DNA of 64,000 bases. It comes from Trema orientale (Eukaryota > Streptophyta > Magnoliopsida > Rosales > Cannabaceae). The position numbers and the translations under genes were made by a program. The stretch is from assembly GCA_002914845.1 (NCBI GenBank), contig JXTC01000027.1:438502-502501 (forward strand), read 5' to 3'. Under the pieces are notes generated by a model, which saw only the letters and a list, made by a program, of their open reading frames with translations, had not been told where the DNA came from and did not search any database. This document shows, piece by piece, positions 1-11,914 of the stretch. Every line of letters starts with the position of its first letter. Position 1 is the stretch's first letter.

Positions 1-3000
1 GCTTAGCACCTGTGTTGGATTGCTGCTTTCCTTTTTGAGGTATGTACTTGTTACTACTTACTAGTCAGTAAATTATACATATACTAAGGTCACTTAAATG
101 GGTAACTCTGGTAGAAAATTCCTTTGTGACTGTTCTATTTCATTTAAAATCCTAACTTTCCCTTCATACTCTTTCAAAATACCTGGACAGTGGAGAAAAT
201 TTGGACAATCTATTTTTGCATTGTACAGTGGCATCCCTTCTTTTAAACAATCTATCTAGGGATCTTAATATTGTTTAAGTTGAGCCAATAAATTGTCTAG
301 AGTTGTTTTTGTTGTAATAATCATGCTGATGTTGTTTGTTTGTTTATGTGTTTATTATATATAGGGCACCAATTCAGTAGGTATTTTTTTTTATCTATCC
401 GTAGGTATTGTTTTATCCAATTAAAATTCATCACGTACGCCTTTTCATGATAAAAGGTGGAGAGAGAAAAGGATATTTATTTTTATTATTTTTTTTCCCT
501 AGTCAAATTATGGTAATATCTAATGGCTAAAGAAAAAAACATACCTATATCTAGGTTTAAAGAAAATACCTATTGGCATGGGAACCATATATATGTATAT
601 ATATGAGTGAGATAGTAAGAATTTTGTGACACACTATTTTTTTTTGGGTTTTCTGTTTATGAATATGATCCAGTTTCTATGGGGGTTGGGGATTTGGTGA
701 TATGTTGTAATTGTTCTTCTGTATTGTTGTTTTATTGTTTCATTTCTATTGATATACTTTTGTTGCTTATAAGAAAAGGTCTTTAAGCTGTGTTTCTATT
801 TTCAATAACTAATATAATTCATGGACATGGATGTCCAAAATCTAAAATTGATTTTTGCCTTTCCGATTGTTACGCTTCTTTTCTTATTATTATCGTCATC
901 GTCATCGTCATCATCATCGTCATCATCATCATCAACATCATCATCATGTTGTCATCATCATTAATTATTATTATAATTATCGTCATTGTTATTGTCGTCG
1001 TCATCATCAACATCATCATCATCATCATTTTGCTTCTCATTAAATGGTGTTGACAGTCATGGGATAGCGAGGTCATTATTTCTGGTTGAGTATTATTATT
1101 ATTATTATTATCATCATCATTATCATCATCATTATTGTCATCGTCATCATCAACATCATCATCATTTTGTTTCTCATTAAATGGTGTTGACAGTCATGGG
1201 GTAGTGAAGTTATTATTTCTGGTCGAGTAATGGTAAGTGCTAGTGTATAACTTTTCACAATCTAACAGGAGTCTCAATGTGATTTTCCAGTATGTATTTG
1301 CATCTCATTTTTTGTCAACGTTTTGGTCCTTGTCGTGTTTGATGTCACTGTTATAGCAGCTTACTGACCTGTTAATGGACGTACCTTTGCTTGTTTGGCA
1401 GCAAATCATCAGTTCTTCTCGGATTATCCTTGACTGTTCCTCTCATGGTGGCATGCCTTTCTGTTGCTTTTCCCATATGGATCCACAATGGCTACCAGTT
1501 TTGGTTTCCTCGACTCCAATGTGCTGGTTCTGAAGGAAACTCTCGGTCCCCTGGAACTAAAGAGGTTTGTACTTCATAGTCCCCACCTCCATGTTTATTG
1601 TGAGTTTTAAGCATGTATAAAAATTCTAAGATTTAGAGAGCCGAACTTTGTTAACAAGTGTGGCAAGTGCAGAAATAGGCATAAGTGTATGTTACCATAT
1701 TGTAATCTTCGTGTGACACGATTCTATTAGGGAAATACCAAAAACATACCAGTTTCTACCTTGTCTTTTGTAAAATACAAAATATATCCTCTGAAAAATT
1801 TGTCCGATTGGATCAAAATCATCCCTTAGGTAAGATTTGGTCAAATTTATATTGTGAAATAACACTAATACCCCTTAGTCAAAATTAGTCAATCTAGCTA
1901 TCTCGTTAATCCTACAACCAAACACCCAAAAAAGATTTAAAAATTTTATAAAATTTTTTATAGTAAATTTGACTATTTGACATTTAAGTTGTTTAGTGGT
2001 AGGTTTAATTAATGGGTGTTTTTATTATTTGACTAATGGCACTTTGGCCATTTTTCAGATGAAAAATTTGATAAAAAGTTAATAAAATTTGTCAAAAGGA
2101 ATAATTTTGAGTTTGACCCAATTTGACAAACCAAGGGAATACACAGACTGTATATTTTAGAACATGTTGGAAATTTGTATTTTGCTAAAACACATGAGAG
2201 GTTTTTGGTAGTTTCTGGGTATACAAAATGCATGTAGCGCAAACTCACTAGCCTTTACTGTGTAAAACATGATGTTTTCTACCACCTATATTATTCTTTT
2301 TGAATTTATTTAGTTTTGAAAAGTCTTTGTAATCCTTCTGCCATGTGTTTGAAAACTTTACAATGTATTGTTCATTTGTGCATAGGCCTTTGTTGCCATT
2401 TTAAGATAAGAAAATGTTGAAGTACTTCCCTGTTTTATTTTATTTTTTTTTTGGTTGTTTTTTTTTTTTTTTTTTTTTTTTNGTTCTTGTTGATCAACTT
2501 CCGCTGGTCCTTGTATTCTTTGTAGAATTTATAACTGTAACCATTTCCCGGTTCTCTTAATTCGACCTTTGTGTTTTTATCAAAAAATTCTGTAGGATGA
2601 TTTTTTTTTTTTTAAAGTTTTGCTCTTTTTCCTGTAGTGAAAGTTCAGTTTATGTAGGTAGTCTGTAATTGTATATGCTATGTGGGTGTTCCAAAAGATC
2701 CTGATAGTCATTTTCATCTACTTTTTTATTTTAATTATTATTTGTTCTCAATCAGCTTCATATTTAGTATCAAACTTCTCTTGTAATTGTAAGTGCATAT
2801 TTTTCTCTGTCAGGGTTTTGTTCTCTTCGTCTGTATGGTAGTATTTACTGGATCTGTATTAGCTCTTGGTGCGATTGTCTCTGCAAAGCCTTTAGATGAT
2901 TTAGAATATAAGGGGTTGACTGGTGAGCAGAAAGGCTTTACCTCCCCGTATGCGTCATCTGTTTACCTTGGCTGGGCTATGGCTTCTGCAATTGCGTTGG

Positions 3001-6000
3001 TTGTTACTGGTGTACTGCCAATTGTTTCATGGTTTGCAACATACAGATTCTCTCTGTCTTCTGCAGTGTGTGTTGGGATATTCACAGGTATATGTCTAAT
3101 TTGATTTATCTTTTGGATTTATTTCTTTTGAATTAAAACATGCTAAGTGCTTGAGTTAATTATTTACTTATTTCTAATTTTTATTGCATTGGCTGAAGTA
3201 TGGTATTAACCTACAATGTTTTGTAGTTGTACTTGTAGCATTTTGTGGTGTATCCTATTTGGAGGTTGTAAAGTCTAGAGATGACGAAGTTCCAACAAAG
3301 GTTGATTTCCTTGCTGCTTTACTTCCGTTGGTGTGCATTCCTGCCTTACTATCTCTATGTTGTGGATTTTACAAATGGTTAGTAAACTCGTTCTGCTATT
3401 TGTTTCCTTGATTTTTCAGTTGCTCTTAGACATTGGACTATTGTTGGATTCATATAATAATATTTTTCCCATGGAAACTGTTCTCATCTGCTTTCAGGAA
3501 AGATGATAACTGGAATCTTTCACGAGGTGTGTATATCTTTGTTACACTTGGTCTTCTTCTTCTACTGGGTGCAATATCGGCTGTTACAGTTGTAATTAAA
3601 CCTTGGACGGTAAGAGGACTAACATATCATCCTTCCTTTCCTCAGTTTTTGGTGAGGTTATCTCTCTAAAGGCATCTTTTGACATTGCAACAGATTGGTG
3701 TGGCGTTTCTTTTAGTTCTTCTAATGATTGTACTTGCAATTAGTGCTATCCACCACTGGGCTTCAAACAATTTCTATTTGACGAGGACCCAGACATTCTT
3801 CGTCTGTTTCCTCGCTTTTCTGTTGGCTCTGGCAGCATTCGTTGTTGGATGGTTTGGAGGTAAACACAAGATCTGTCATCTATTTCTATTTTCTAGGTTC
3901 TGTAAGCATATTACATAATTACAGTTCCATTGTTCCAACTAAACTTGCCAATGTCACTGTCATTTATCAGATAAACCATTTGTGGGAGCGTCTGTTGGTT
4001 ATTTTTCTTTCTTGTTTCTTCTTGCTGGGAGAGCATTGACCGTAAGTTGTATTCAGCAGTCATGTTTTTAATGTCATTAGTTTTAGTTCATTTCTTCTTG
4101 CTTCTGTTTGTTTTGCTCCCACTTCATCATGTTACAGAATGTCCCCTCCTGCACTCTGCTTCCTTGCAGGTTCTTCTTTCACCTCCTATTGTTGTCTACT
4201 CCCCTAGAGTTCTCCCTGTATATGTTTATGATGCTCATGCAGATTGTGGAAAGAATGTCAGGTTTGTCTGGATAGCCTGTGTAATTCTCGTCTCACTTAT
4301 TGATGGTATCAGCATATATCTCACATGCTGTGACTTTATTAGTTATTGATGTGTTTTTTCTTTTATATTCTTTAATAGTGTTGCATTTCTGATGCTTTAT
4401 GGGATTGCGTTGGCAACTGAAGGTTGGGGTGTAGTTGCCAGTTTGAAAATTTATCCCCCTTTTGCTGGTGCTGCGGTATCCGCAATTACCCTTGTTGTTG
4501 CCTTTGGTTTTGCTGTGTCCCGTCCCTGCTTGACTCTCAAGGTTTGTCCACATCATTCAAATCACAATATTTCTTCAAAGTCGGATATATTAGCAACAGT
4601 TTTCATTGTTAGTATTAAGTTTTTATGAAAATCTTCAAAGAGATTGCCTTTCCCAACCATGCTGTCTACTCTGTGTTGTGCGTGCGCTTCAACACATTTT
4701 TCTGAATGTTCTATATTTGACTATATGTCATTTCTTAAATTTCTAGATGATGGAAGACGCAGTTCAATTTCTGAGCAAGGAAACTGTTATTCAGGCTATT
4801 GCTAGATCTGCCACTAAGGTATGGATACTTTTGTGAACTATTTGAGCATTTATTCCGAGATATTCCAAGCTACATAGTTAGAATTATTATTAGGTTTTAT
4901 TATGTAAGGTAGTGTCTCGAGTGTATTTGGTTTCTTGTTCATGTATAGTTTCCCTGTTGTTTAATTTCCTATTTTCGATTTATGTTTTCTATTTGTGGTA
5001 GTTTCTTATTCTTATCTAGTTTTCTAGTTGTGTTCAATTACGTATCTATTTATAGGCCAGTCTGTGTTCATTATTTTACAGACAATGAATGAATAAATTA
5101 CCATATTTTCTCTCTCCGAATTCGTCTCTCTAATATACAGACTATGATTCTCTTCTGTCTCTCTAATTTTTCTAAATTCTGTCTTTTGATCTCTGTATTC
5201 TTTTCCCGCTTCTCTGGTTCTACAGCAATGTGTATATAAATACATGTAATTTTGTTCCTTCTTTTATTGGTTGTTTTCTTTCCGTAAGTCGTTTTGAAAT
5301 GCCTATAAAAGGAAAATGTAGCGTTTATGGTTTGATGATGTTTTCCTGTGTTTGGAATTTTTACATCAATATCTTAATTGTTATCCATCCAGACAAGAAA
5401 TGCTTTATCTGGAACTTATTCAGCTCCTCAGAGGTCTGCTAGTTCAGCTGCTCTTCTAGTTGGAGACCCTACTATTATGCGTGATAGGGCAGGAAATTTT
5501 GTGCTTCCGAGAGCAGATGTCATGAAATTGAGGGATCGGTTGAGAAATGAAGAATTAGTTGCAGGGTCGTTCTTTTGCAAAATGCGATATGGGAGGAGGT
5601 TTAGCTTTGAGCCCACAAGTGATGTGGATCACAGGAGACAAATGTGTGCTCATGCACGAATTTTGGCTTTGGAAGAGGCAATTGATACTGAATGGGTATA
5701 TATGTGGGATAAGTTTGGTGGTTATCTACTTCTTTTACTTGGTTTGACTGCAAAGGCGGAGCGAGTGCAGGTAACTAACAATTGTCGTTACTTGCCTTCC
5801 AAGTTGTGTTCTTTTTCTTGTTAACAATGTATGTACTCGTCTGTTACAGGATGAGGTTCGCTTAAGACTTTTCCTTGATAGCATTGGGTTTTCAGACTTG
5901 AGTGCCAAGAAAATTAAGAAATGGATGCCCGAGGATCGTAGGCAGTTTGAAATAATTCAAGAGAGGTTGACTCTCTTTTCACGTTTTGGATCTTTAATGA

Positions 6001-9000
6001 TCTATCGGACTGTTCTTTGTCTAGTGTATGTTTCTAAATGCTTCTTATGTACTGGTTTGCAGTTATATAAGAGAAAAGGAGATGGAAGAGGAGCTATTAA
6101 TGCAGAGACGCGAAGAGGAGGGGAGAGGTAAAGAAAGAAGAAAGGCTCTCTTGGAGAAGGAAGAACGTAAATGGAAGGAGATCGAAGCCTCTCTTATTTC
6201 CTCAATTCCTAATGCCGGCGGCAGGGAGGCAGCAGCCATGGCAGCTGCGGTTCGTGCTGTAGGAGGTGATTCTGTTCTTGATGATTCTTTTGCTCGAGAG
6301 AGAGTTTCTAGCATTGCTCGCAGGATACGCTCAACTCAGTTAGCTCGTCGCGCCCTTCAGGTTTGTTTGTCACTTTTTCTAAATTTCATTTTTTCACCCG
6401 AAAAAGAAAAAATAGTTCACAGTCCTTAGTGAAGAAGGCATATATCAGCCTCTCTAGCATGCTATTGCTTACATTTTCATGGTTTAAGTACTATAGTTAT
6501 GGTTGCATTAGTTCTCATTATTTCCTACTTGCATCCAAATGCTGTCTGTTTGGGGTTTCATTAGTCATCTCATCGAATAAACTTCAAGATTTGACCCTAA
6601 GGGCATGACATTTTCCATGTTTACGTTTCCTTTTGTATGTGGTAATTCTGTTGCCTCTATCTAGGATAAGAATATTATTTGCACCTGAGAAGAAATATCT
6701 CTTTATTGGCTGTTCGTCCAAGTCTCTTTTTGTAAACTTTTTTTTTTTGGGGGGTACGTTTATGATAATCATTAAAAGTTAATGGTACTGACAGACGGGT
6801 ATCGCGGGTGCTGTGTGTGTTCTTGATGATGAACCAACTATAAGTGGAAGGCATTATGGCCAGATTGATCTCAGCATATGTCAAACTAAAAAAGTCAGCT
6901 TTTCAATAGCTGTGATGATACAACCCGAGTCTGGACCTGTTTGCCTTTTAGGCACTGAATTTCAGCAGAAAGTTTGTTGGGAAATCTTGGTCGCTGGTTC
7001 TGAGCAAGGTATTGAAGCTGGACAAGTTGGTCTGAGATTGATCACCAAAGGTGATAGGCAAACTACAGTTGCCAAGGAGTGGAGCATTAGTGCAACAAGT
7101 ATTGCAGATGGAAGGTTTGCTTTTCCCCTTCTTGAGAAGCATTAAAACAAATTGCCAGTACACCTTGTAGTAACATTAGCAGCTGATCTTGTAGAAATCA
7201 TTTTCCCATGATGCCTTTCTACACCATCTATACTTGTTTTTGTTAGAAGCTGATGACTCGAGCTGGCTTTTTTAAATTTACCTTGCAGGTGGCATATGGT
7301 AACAATGACAATTGATGCTGATTTAGGTGAGGCAACTTGCTATTTAGATGGTGGTTTTGATGGCTACCAAACCGCGTTACCATTACAGGTTGGTAATAGT
7401 ATATGGGAACAAGGGACAGAAGTTTGGATTGGTGTTCGACCGCCTATCGACATGGATGCCTTTGGGAGGTCAGATAGTGAAGGAGCGGAATCCAAGATGC
7501 ATATAATGGATGTGTTCCTATGGGGAAGATGTTTAACTGAAGACGAGATTGCTGCTCTTCATGGTTCAGTCGGTTCAGCTGAGTTCAGTATGACTGATTT
7601 TCCGGAAGATAATTGGCAGTGGGCAGATTCTCCAGTCCGGGTATTTGTCTTATGTTATTAATTTTATTGTCATGATAAACAGTATAATGTGGAAATGTTT
7701 GAGCAACTGGTTTGACCTGTTATCCAAACTCTGATTTGTTTTACTTAGGTTGATGAATGGGATAGTGATCCTGCCGATGTAGACCTATATGACCGGGATG
7801 ATGTTGATTGGGATGGACAATACTCAAGTGGGAGGAAAAGGAGGTCTGAACGCGAGGGTGTGGTGGTTGATGTGGATTCTTTTGCCAGGAGGTTTAGGAA
7901 GCCTAGAATGGAAACACAAGAAGAGATCAATCAGCGAATGCTCTCCGTTGAATTGGCCGTCAAAGAAGCCCTTACTGCAAGGGGAGAAACACATTTTACT
8001 GATCAGGAGTTTCCTCCAACTGATCAATCATTATTTTTAGATCCAGACAATCCCCCTCAGAAGTTACAGGTAAATTTTCCAGACTTGCTATTCCCTGTTG
8101 CGTGTATCTGTTTTAGAAGTTACCCTGACATTCTCTATTTTTGCAATCTAGGTTGTTTCTGAGTGGATGAGGCCTGCTGATATAGCAAAGGACAGCCGAG
8201 TTGATGCTCGGCCATGTTTATTTAATGGTGTTGCTAATCCTTCTGATGTTTGTCAGGTCCAGTCTTTTTTACAATTTGACAATGAAGTTTTTCTTTTGCT
8301 TAGCCTTTTTAATAAGAGATTTGTTTGTGTTCTGAAATAGGGTCGATTGGGTGATTGTTGGTTTCTGAGTGCTGTTGCTGTTTTAACGGAGGTTTCACGA
8401 ATATCAGAAGTAATTATTACTCCAGAGTACAATGATGAAGGGATCTACACCGTTCGCTTCTGTATTCAGGTGGCTTAATTTTTTCAGTTGTAAATTTTCA
8501 CCATCCCATTTCTTCTGCAACTCATGACTGCTTTTGGTATCTATTTAACAAACTTTTCTACAAACTATATTAGAACGTAGCATTGTTTATTACCAGCATA
8601 GTACTTGTCCTGTCTTGATTAGTGTAATTTTCCTTTTGGCTTTTGCATTATTGTTATTTATCGTGTTAAAGACTGTACTCTTGTGTCCCTTTAGGGTGAG
8701 TGGGTTCCTGTTGTTGTTGATGATTGGATTCCATGTGAATCACTGGGTAAGCCAGCCTTTGCCACTAGTAGGAAGGGCAATGAGCTATGGGTATCTTTAC
8801 TGGAGAAGGCATATGCCAAATTGCATGGCTCTTATGAGGCGTTAGAAGGTGGGCTAGTTCAGGACGCTCTAGTTGACCTTACTGGAGGTGCTGGTGAGGA
8901 GATTGACATGAGGAGTGCACAGGCCCAAATTGATCTTGCAAGTGGTAGGCTATGGTCTCAATTATTGCGCTTCAAACAAGAGGGATTTCTGCTTGGTGCT

Positions 9001-10095
9001 GGAAGTCCAACAGGTTCGGACGTGCATATCTCCTCTAGTGGCATTGTGCAAGGGCATGCGTACTCACTATTACAGGTGACTTGGAATGCATTGCCTTTTT
9101 ACCTGTCACATTTTAAGTAGTTCTGGTGCTAAAATTTTTGTACAGGACTTATTCTTGTTACAATTTTATTCAGGTAAAAGAGGTGGACGGCCACAAGCTT
9201 ATTCAGATACGAAATCCATGGGCCAATGAAGTTGAGTGGAACGGCCCCTGGTCCGACTCATCGCCAGAATGGACTGATAGGATGAAGCATAAGCTAAAGC
9301 ATGTTCCTCAGGTTGTCTTCAGAATTATTTAGTTTTATTTTCCAAAATCGTGTGTGTGCGCGCGCCATGTCCTTCCTGTTCAGATAAATGCATGGTCTTA
9401 CTTGCAGCTATCCTTGAAGCATTACCTTTCAATGAGATTTGATTGTGTTCCTGACTTCGTACTTTTTAAACAGTCAAAAGATGGCATATTCTGGATGTCT
9501 TGGCAAGATTTTCAGATTCACTTTCGGTCAATATATGTTTGTCGAGTCTATCCACCAGAGATGCGGTACTCTGTTCATGGTCAATGGCGAGGTTATAGTG
9601 CGGGTGGCTGCCAGGACTATGATACGTGGCATCAAAATCCACAGTTCCGATTACGGGCTACTGGTACAGATGCTTCATTTCCAATTCATGTGTTTATTAC
9701 ATTGACTCAGGTATCCTTCGTGAACAACTTTATTTTGTACAACCATTTTGGTTGTTTTCTGGATTATTTTAACTTCTTTTAATGTCTAGGGTGTGAGTTT
9801 CTCGAGGACAGTAGCCGGTTTCCGAAATTATCAATCCAGTCATGATTCAATGATGTTTTACATTGGAATGAGGATACTCAAAACTCGTGGTCGTCGTGCT
9901 GCGTATAATATCTACTTACATGAATCAGTTGGTGGTACAGATTACGTTAATTCTCGAGAAATATCTTGTGAAATGGTATTGGAGCCTGACCCTAAAGGTT
10001 ATACGATAGTACCTACTACTATACATCCTGGAGAAGAAGCACCATTCGTTCTCTCTGTTTTCACCAAAGCATCAGTAACCCTGGAACCCTTGTAA
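1..10095 (+). CDS. DEK1: DEK1 phytocalpain, 5'-partial, 22 exons in window
   Basis: Plant calpain-type cysteine protease anchored in the plasma membrane by many TM helices; it controls epidermal/aleurone fate and cell-wall-related growth. Exons: 1-39, 1402-1564, 2814-3087, 3227-3377, 3498-3609, 3694-3859, 3971-4041, 4170-4261, 4379-4541, 4747-4818, 5393-5770, 5850-5965, 6063-6360, 6795-7114, 7289-7640, 7749-8069, 8152-8256, 8341-8469, 8695-9075, 9174-9311, 9474-9710, 9790-10095. Every junction is GT-AG and the frame stays open for 1460 residues to TAA at 10093. The first full codon is at 2. The family is about 2150 residues, so about 690 N-terminal residues (first TM helices, extracellular loop, start codon) lie upstream of the window. 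Catalytic Cys, His and Asn are all present. No frameshift or premature stop was seen, so the gene looks functional. Exon borders are inferred from splice consensus and remembered DEK1 protein similarity, not from transcripts. Confidence 0.97.
364..587. mobile_element. MITE of the (TA)n-associated family, DEK1 intron 1 copy
   Basis: Starts with GGGCACCAATTCAGTAGG and ends with an inverted, diverged version (CCTATTGGCATGGGAACC). It is flanked by TA-rich microsatellite on both sides. It shares with six other copies in the window an internal layout: an ACCTAT..TAGGTA hairpin, a ..AGAGAGAAA.. stretch, and ATCTAATGGCTAA near the right end. Non-autonomous; no coding capacity. Confidence 0.7.
880..1230. 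repeat. Trinucleotide microsatellite with an internal tandem duplication, DEK1 intron 1
   Basis: Imperfect (CAT/ATC)n and (TAT)n tracts. A segment containing TTTGCTTCTCATTAAATGG and GGTGTTGACAGTCATGGG occurs at about 1028-1090 and again at about 1168-1228, each after CATCATCAACATCATC. This is a roughly 140-bp tandem duplication driven by the microsatellite. Poly-His and poly-Ile reading frames here are artefacts of the repeat. Confidence 0.8.
1730..2217. mobile_element. Long-inverted-repeat (foldback) element, DEK1 intron 2
   Basis: The left arm begins GGGAAATACCAAAAACATACC. The right arm, read on the other strand, gives GAAACTACCAAAAACC followed by a similar run containing AAAATACAAA and a GTCAAATTGGGTCAAA motif. 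The arms pair imperfectly over more than 100 bp. Internal sequence (ACTATTTGACATTTAAG) resembles the inverted middle of the element at 26478-27185, so I place both in one family. No coding capacity. Confidence 0.6.
2451..2482. repeat. Poly-T run with one undetermined base
   Basis: A long T homopolymer in DEK1 intron 2 ends in an N at 2482. The run length here is probably unreliable. Confidence 0.8.
4747..6360 (+). other. DEK1: DEK1 juxtamembrane linker (exons 10-13)
   Basis: In-window residues 411-698, a cytosolic linker after the last TM helix. Exon 11 contains a Ser/Ala-rich [19 protein letters not shown] segment. Exon 12 holds [20 protein letters not shown]. Exon 13 is a highly charged helical stretch ([20 protein letters not shown]) followed by an Ala-rich [13 protein letters not shown] segment; it is likely a long charged helix or coiled coil. 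In the family this region precedes the LG3-like domain and contains sites of autolytic release of the protease. The exact cleavage sites cannot be seen here. Confidence 0.85.
4886..5240 (+). mobile_element. Diverged solo-LTR-like insertion in DEK1 intron 10
   Basis: The stretch contains TTTTCTAGTTGTGTTCAATT, a TATTTATAGG TATA-like box, GACAATGAATGAATAAA and a run of TCTCTCT/ATTCT pyrimidine motifs. The same order of motifs is in the intact 357-bp solo LTR at 51931-52287 (CTAGTTGTGTCCAATTG, TATAAATAGG, GATGAATTAATAAA). I infer an old copia-type LTR remnant; its borders and target-site duplication are not visible. Confidence 0.5.
6795..7640 (+). other. DEK1: DEK1 LG3-like (laminin-G/concanavalin-like) domain (exons 14-15)
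   Basis: In-window residues 699-922. The jelly-roll signature is visible as the segments [60 protein letters not shown] and [20 protein letters not shown], typical of a concanavalin/LamG fold. In DEK1 this domain lies in the cytosolic part and is thought to regulate the calpain core. Intact, with a phase-2 intron at 7115-7288. Confidence 0.88.
7985..9575 (+). other. DEK1: DEK1 calpain protease core (CysPc) with complete catalytic triad
   Basis: The core starts near [16 protein letters not shown]. The catalytic Cys sits in [12 protein letters not shown] (codon 8356-8358, in-window residue 1070). The His is in [12 protein letters not shown] (codon 9055-9057, residue 1228). The Asn is in [15 protein letters not shown] (codon 9213-9215, residue 1248). 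The Cys-His spacing of 158 residues matches plant DEK1 as I remember it. The Ca-dependent papain-like fold is inferred from the family. The catalytic residues lie on three different exons (18, 19 and 20). Confidence 0.95.
9576..10095 (+). other. DEK1: DEK1 C2-like domain and C terminus
   Basis: Calpain domain III/C2L follows [17 protein letters not shown]. It contains [20 protein letters not shown] and, in the last exon, [20 protein letters not shown] and [20 protein letters not shown], then TAA. The domain is likely involved in Ca/phospholipid-dependent activation. The usual family C terminus is reached, so the 3' end of the gene is complete. Confidence 0.92.
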
Positions 10096-11290
10096 TTTAT
10101 AGCACAGATGCCTCCTCAGCTTTTATCCTTGGTGCTGAGAGCACGTCCTCATAATTTGAGTTGCTCGGGCTGTGCATGGAGCATATACACTCAGGGGCAG
10201 GTTACGTTGGTCACATAGGGGAATGAAAGGTTAGACTTTAGAAAGTCGGCAAAATCAGTACACCTAATGATCAGGTAATCTTCTGTCCTCTGGAACATTT
10301 TGTTTCTCTGTCTTCTGTTTCTTTTGGTTTTGGGTTTCTACTCTCTGTGGGATATGCTTCTAGACATGCCGCTCTCACTCTTCATTGCTCATATTGAAAT
10401 TTGAAAACACACATGCCAACTTTCTGCCTCTTATCCGACACTTCAAAATTTTAGAACTCCCTGGCAGAATGCACGTAATTACACATGCACAAATATTTTG
10501 TTGATCAATGAGAATCGCTTCTTCCTAACTAATGCTATATCTGCCAGGATTGGTATTATTCCTTGTTTAATTGCAGGCCAAGATTCTGTTTATAGGTGAT
10601 CGAGTGTGATTCTCAAGAAATGTGTATATTGCTATCCATACATGTACTAATTAGTACTTCCCACCACAGGCGGCCATCCTATCCGACAATTCTCGAGCTG
10701 CAAAGATCTGGAACAATGGCCAGTGAGTTGGCGACTCATCCGTTGGAACTCTAGCTGGTTATCTTTGAGCTTAAACTAAACTACGCAGGATACCATACAG
10801 AATGAGCTCGAATGTCTTCTAGTAAATGCAAGGTTGATCGCATTAGTGTCAAGACTAACTCTAGCTGGTTATCTTTGAGCTTAAACTAAACTACGCAGGA
10901 TACCATACAGAATGAGCTCGAATGTCTTCTAGTAAATGCAAGGTTGATCGCATTAGTGTCTTGAGTCTTGACTGTGCAAACTACAGGCTCCTTCGCCGTG
11001 TTTCTCTCACTCCCGTCTACATCATTTGCTTTTGATGGCATAAAATAGTTCTTGGCGGTTTCATAACTGTACATAGATTGGTTTTGTATGAATATAGGGT
11101 GTAATTGTGTAAATGAGAGCAAAGAAAAAAGGAGGAAGAAAAAAAGAGCTATAGAAAATAATTTGTAATTCTTAGGTAAAGGGGAGGGGACAGGGAAAGC
11201 AGTGGCAGCTGCAGTGGTTTCTTGGTTCAGCTGCAGTTTTGAGGTGCTCTGTAATCATGGACCATCTGTAAAATTTAAAAATGTTTCATA
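10096..11290 (+). other. Probable DEK1 3' UTR with a 3'-UTR intron
   Basis: A splice-like pair lies downstream of the stop: donor CAG|GTAATC at 10275 and acceptor TTGCAG|GCC ending at 10576, after a pyrimidine- and AT-rich stretch. I infer a 3'-UTR intron at 10275-10576. The UTR then runs through the tandem duplication at 10747-10960. AATATAAAT motifs near 11295 could serve polyadenylation. There is no RNA evidence for the transcript end. Confidence 0.45.
10747..10960. repeat. Perfect 104-bp tandem duplication (period 110)
   Basis: 10747-10850 and 10857-10960 appear identical base for base, starting AACTCTAGCTGGTTATC and ending CGCATTAGTGTC. The six-base spacer is AAGACT. Identity this high means a very recent duplication or an assembly artefact. 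Confidence 0.9.
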
Positions 11291-11294
11291 TTTC

Positions 11295-11760
11295 AATATA
11301 AATTATTCTTGGCCCCTTTTTATGTTTGTTTTAACCCTTTATTATGCTGTCTTTCTACTTATCTGAATTCTCAAAAATTTCATTGCCCACATGTTGGGTT
11401 AAGCTTAGAGTTGAGTTATAATTTTGTAATGGCAGGGGGAAAAAACATTACATAGAATCCTAAATAGCATTTTGGCGTTTGGTTTTATAGAAGAATAATG
11501 CTATAGGCACCTGTGGTGCAGCACCACAGTGATGTGTCAGTCTGTCATTGGTTAATCATAATTATAATTTAAGTGGGCCTATGTAGGACCCAGATTATTA
11601 ATTAAAACAAACAAACAATGGATTGGAATGATAATTTTTAATCTGATTTTATTTTAACATTTGGTAATCAGAAAATTTCCTCCAAATTGGTAAATCCTTA
11701 TATCTATCAGACCAATGCAATAATTATTTTATTCTAATGTGTAAAATTAATAAAACATTT
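11295..11760. other. Intergenic, DEK1 3' side
   Basis: AT-rich spacer. The one visible structure is a short palindrome at about 11505-11545 (GCACCTGTGGTGC / GCACCACAGTG) with ATGCTATAGGCACC, resembling a single end of a MITE. No gene seen. Confidence 0.5.
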
Positions 11761-11762
11761 AG

Positions 11763-11913
11763 GGGGATGGTTACGGTAGGGGCGTCCCTACGTAAGGTCA
11801 TGCCTTAATTATCGTTGGATGGAAATCTGTGGGGAATAACGGAAATCTGTGAGGAATAACGAGAATCTGTGGAAAATCTATTTATATACAGATTCCTATC
11901 TGTAGACGCGCCC
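11763..11913. mobile_element. Mutator-like MITE, internally deleted copy
   Basis: The left end, GATGGTTACGGTAGGGGCG, followed by TCCCTACGTAAGG, matches the termini of the copies at 20067, 32437 and 34616. The core has GGAATCTGT-type repeats and TATATACAGATTCC. The right end goes straight from GATTCCTATC to TGTAGACGCGCCC, so most of the right arm is missing. No clean 9-bp target-site duplication is visible. Confidence 0.75.
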
Positions 11914-11914
11914 A

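Larger units (their letters stand above)
1..4541 (+). other. DEK1: DEK1 C-terminal half of the multi-TM membrane domain (exons 1-9)
   Basis: These nine exons encode in-window residues 1-410, a series of strongly hydrophobic stretches separated by short charged loops. Recognisable segments are [59 protein letters not shown] and [16 protein letters not shown]. In the family this is the second part of a domain of more than 20 helices, proposed to sense or relay mechanical or positional signals to the cytosolic protease. The exons are short (71-274 nt), mostly with compact introns; introns 1 and 2 are long and carry repeats. Confidence 0.9.

Noticed and set aside
790-1258. Overlapping open frames rich in His, Ile, Met or Ser on both strands
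   Set aside because: They are translations of the CAT/TAT trinucleotide repeats inside DEK1 intron 1.
11505-11545. Short palindrome with GCACCTGTGGTGC
   Set aside because: Only one end of a possible element; no partner or target duplication found.
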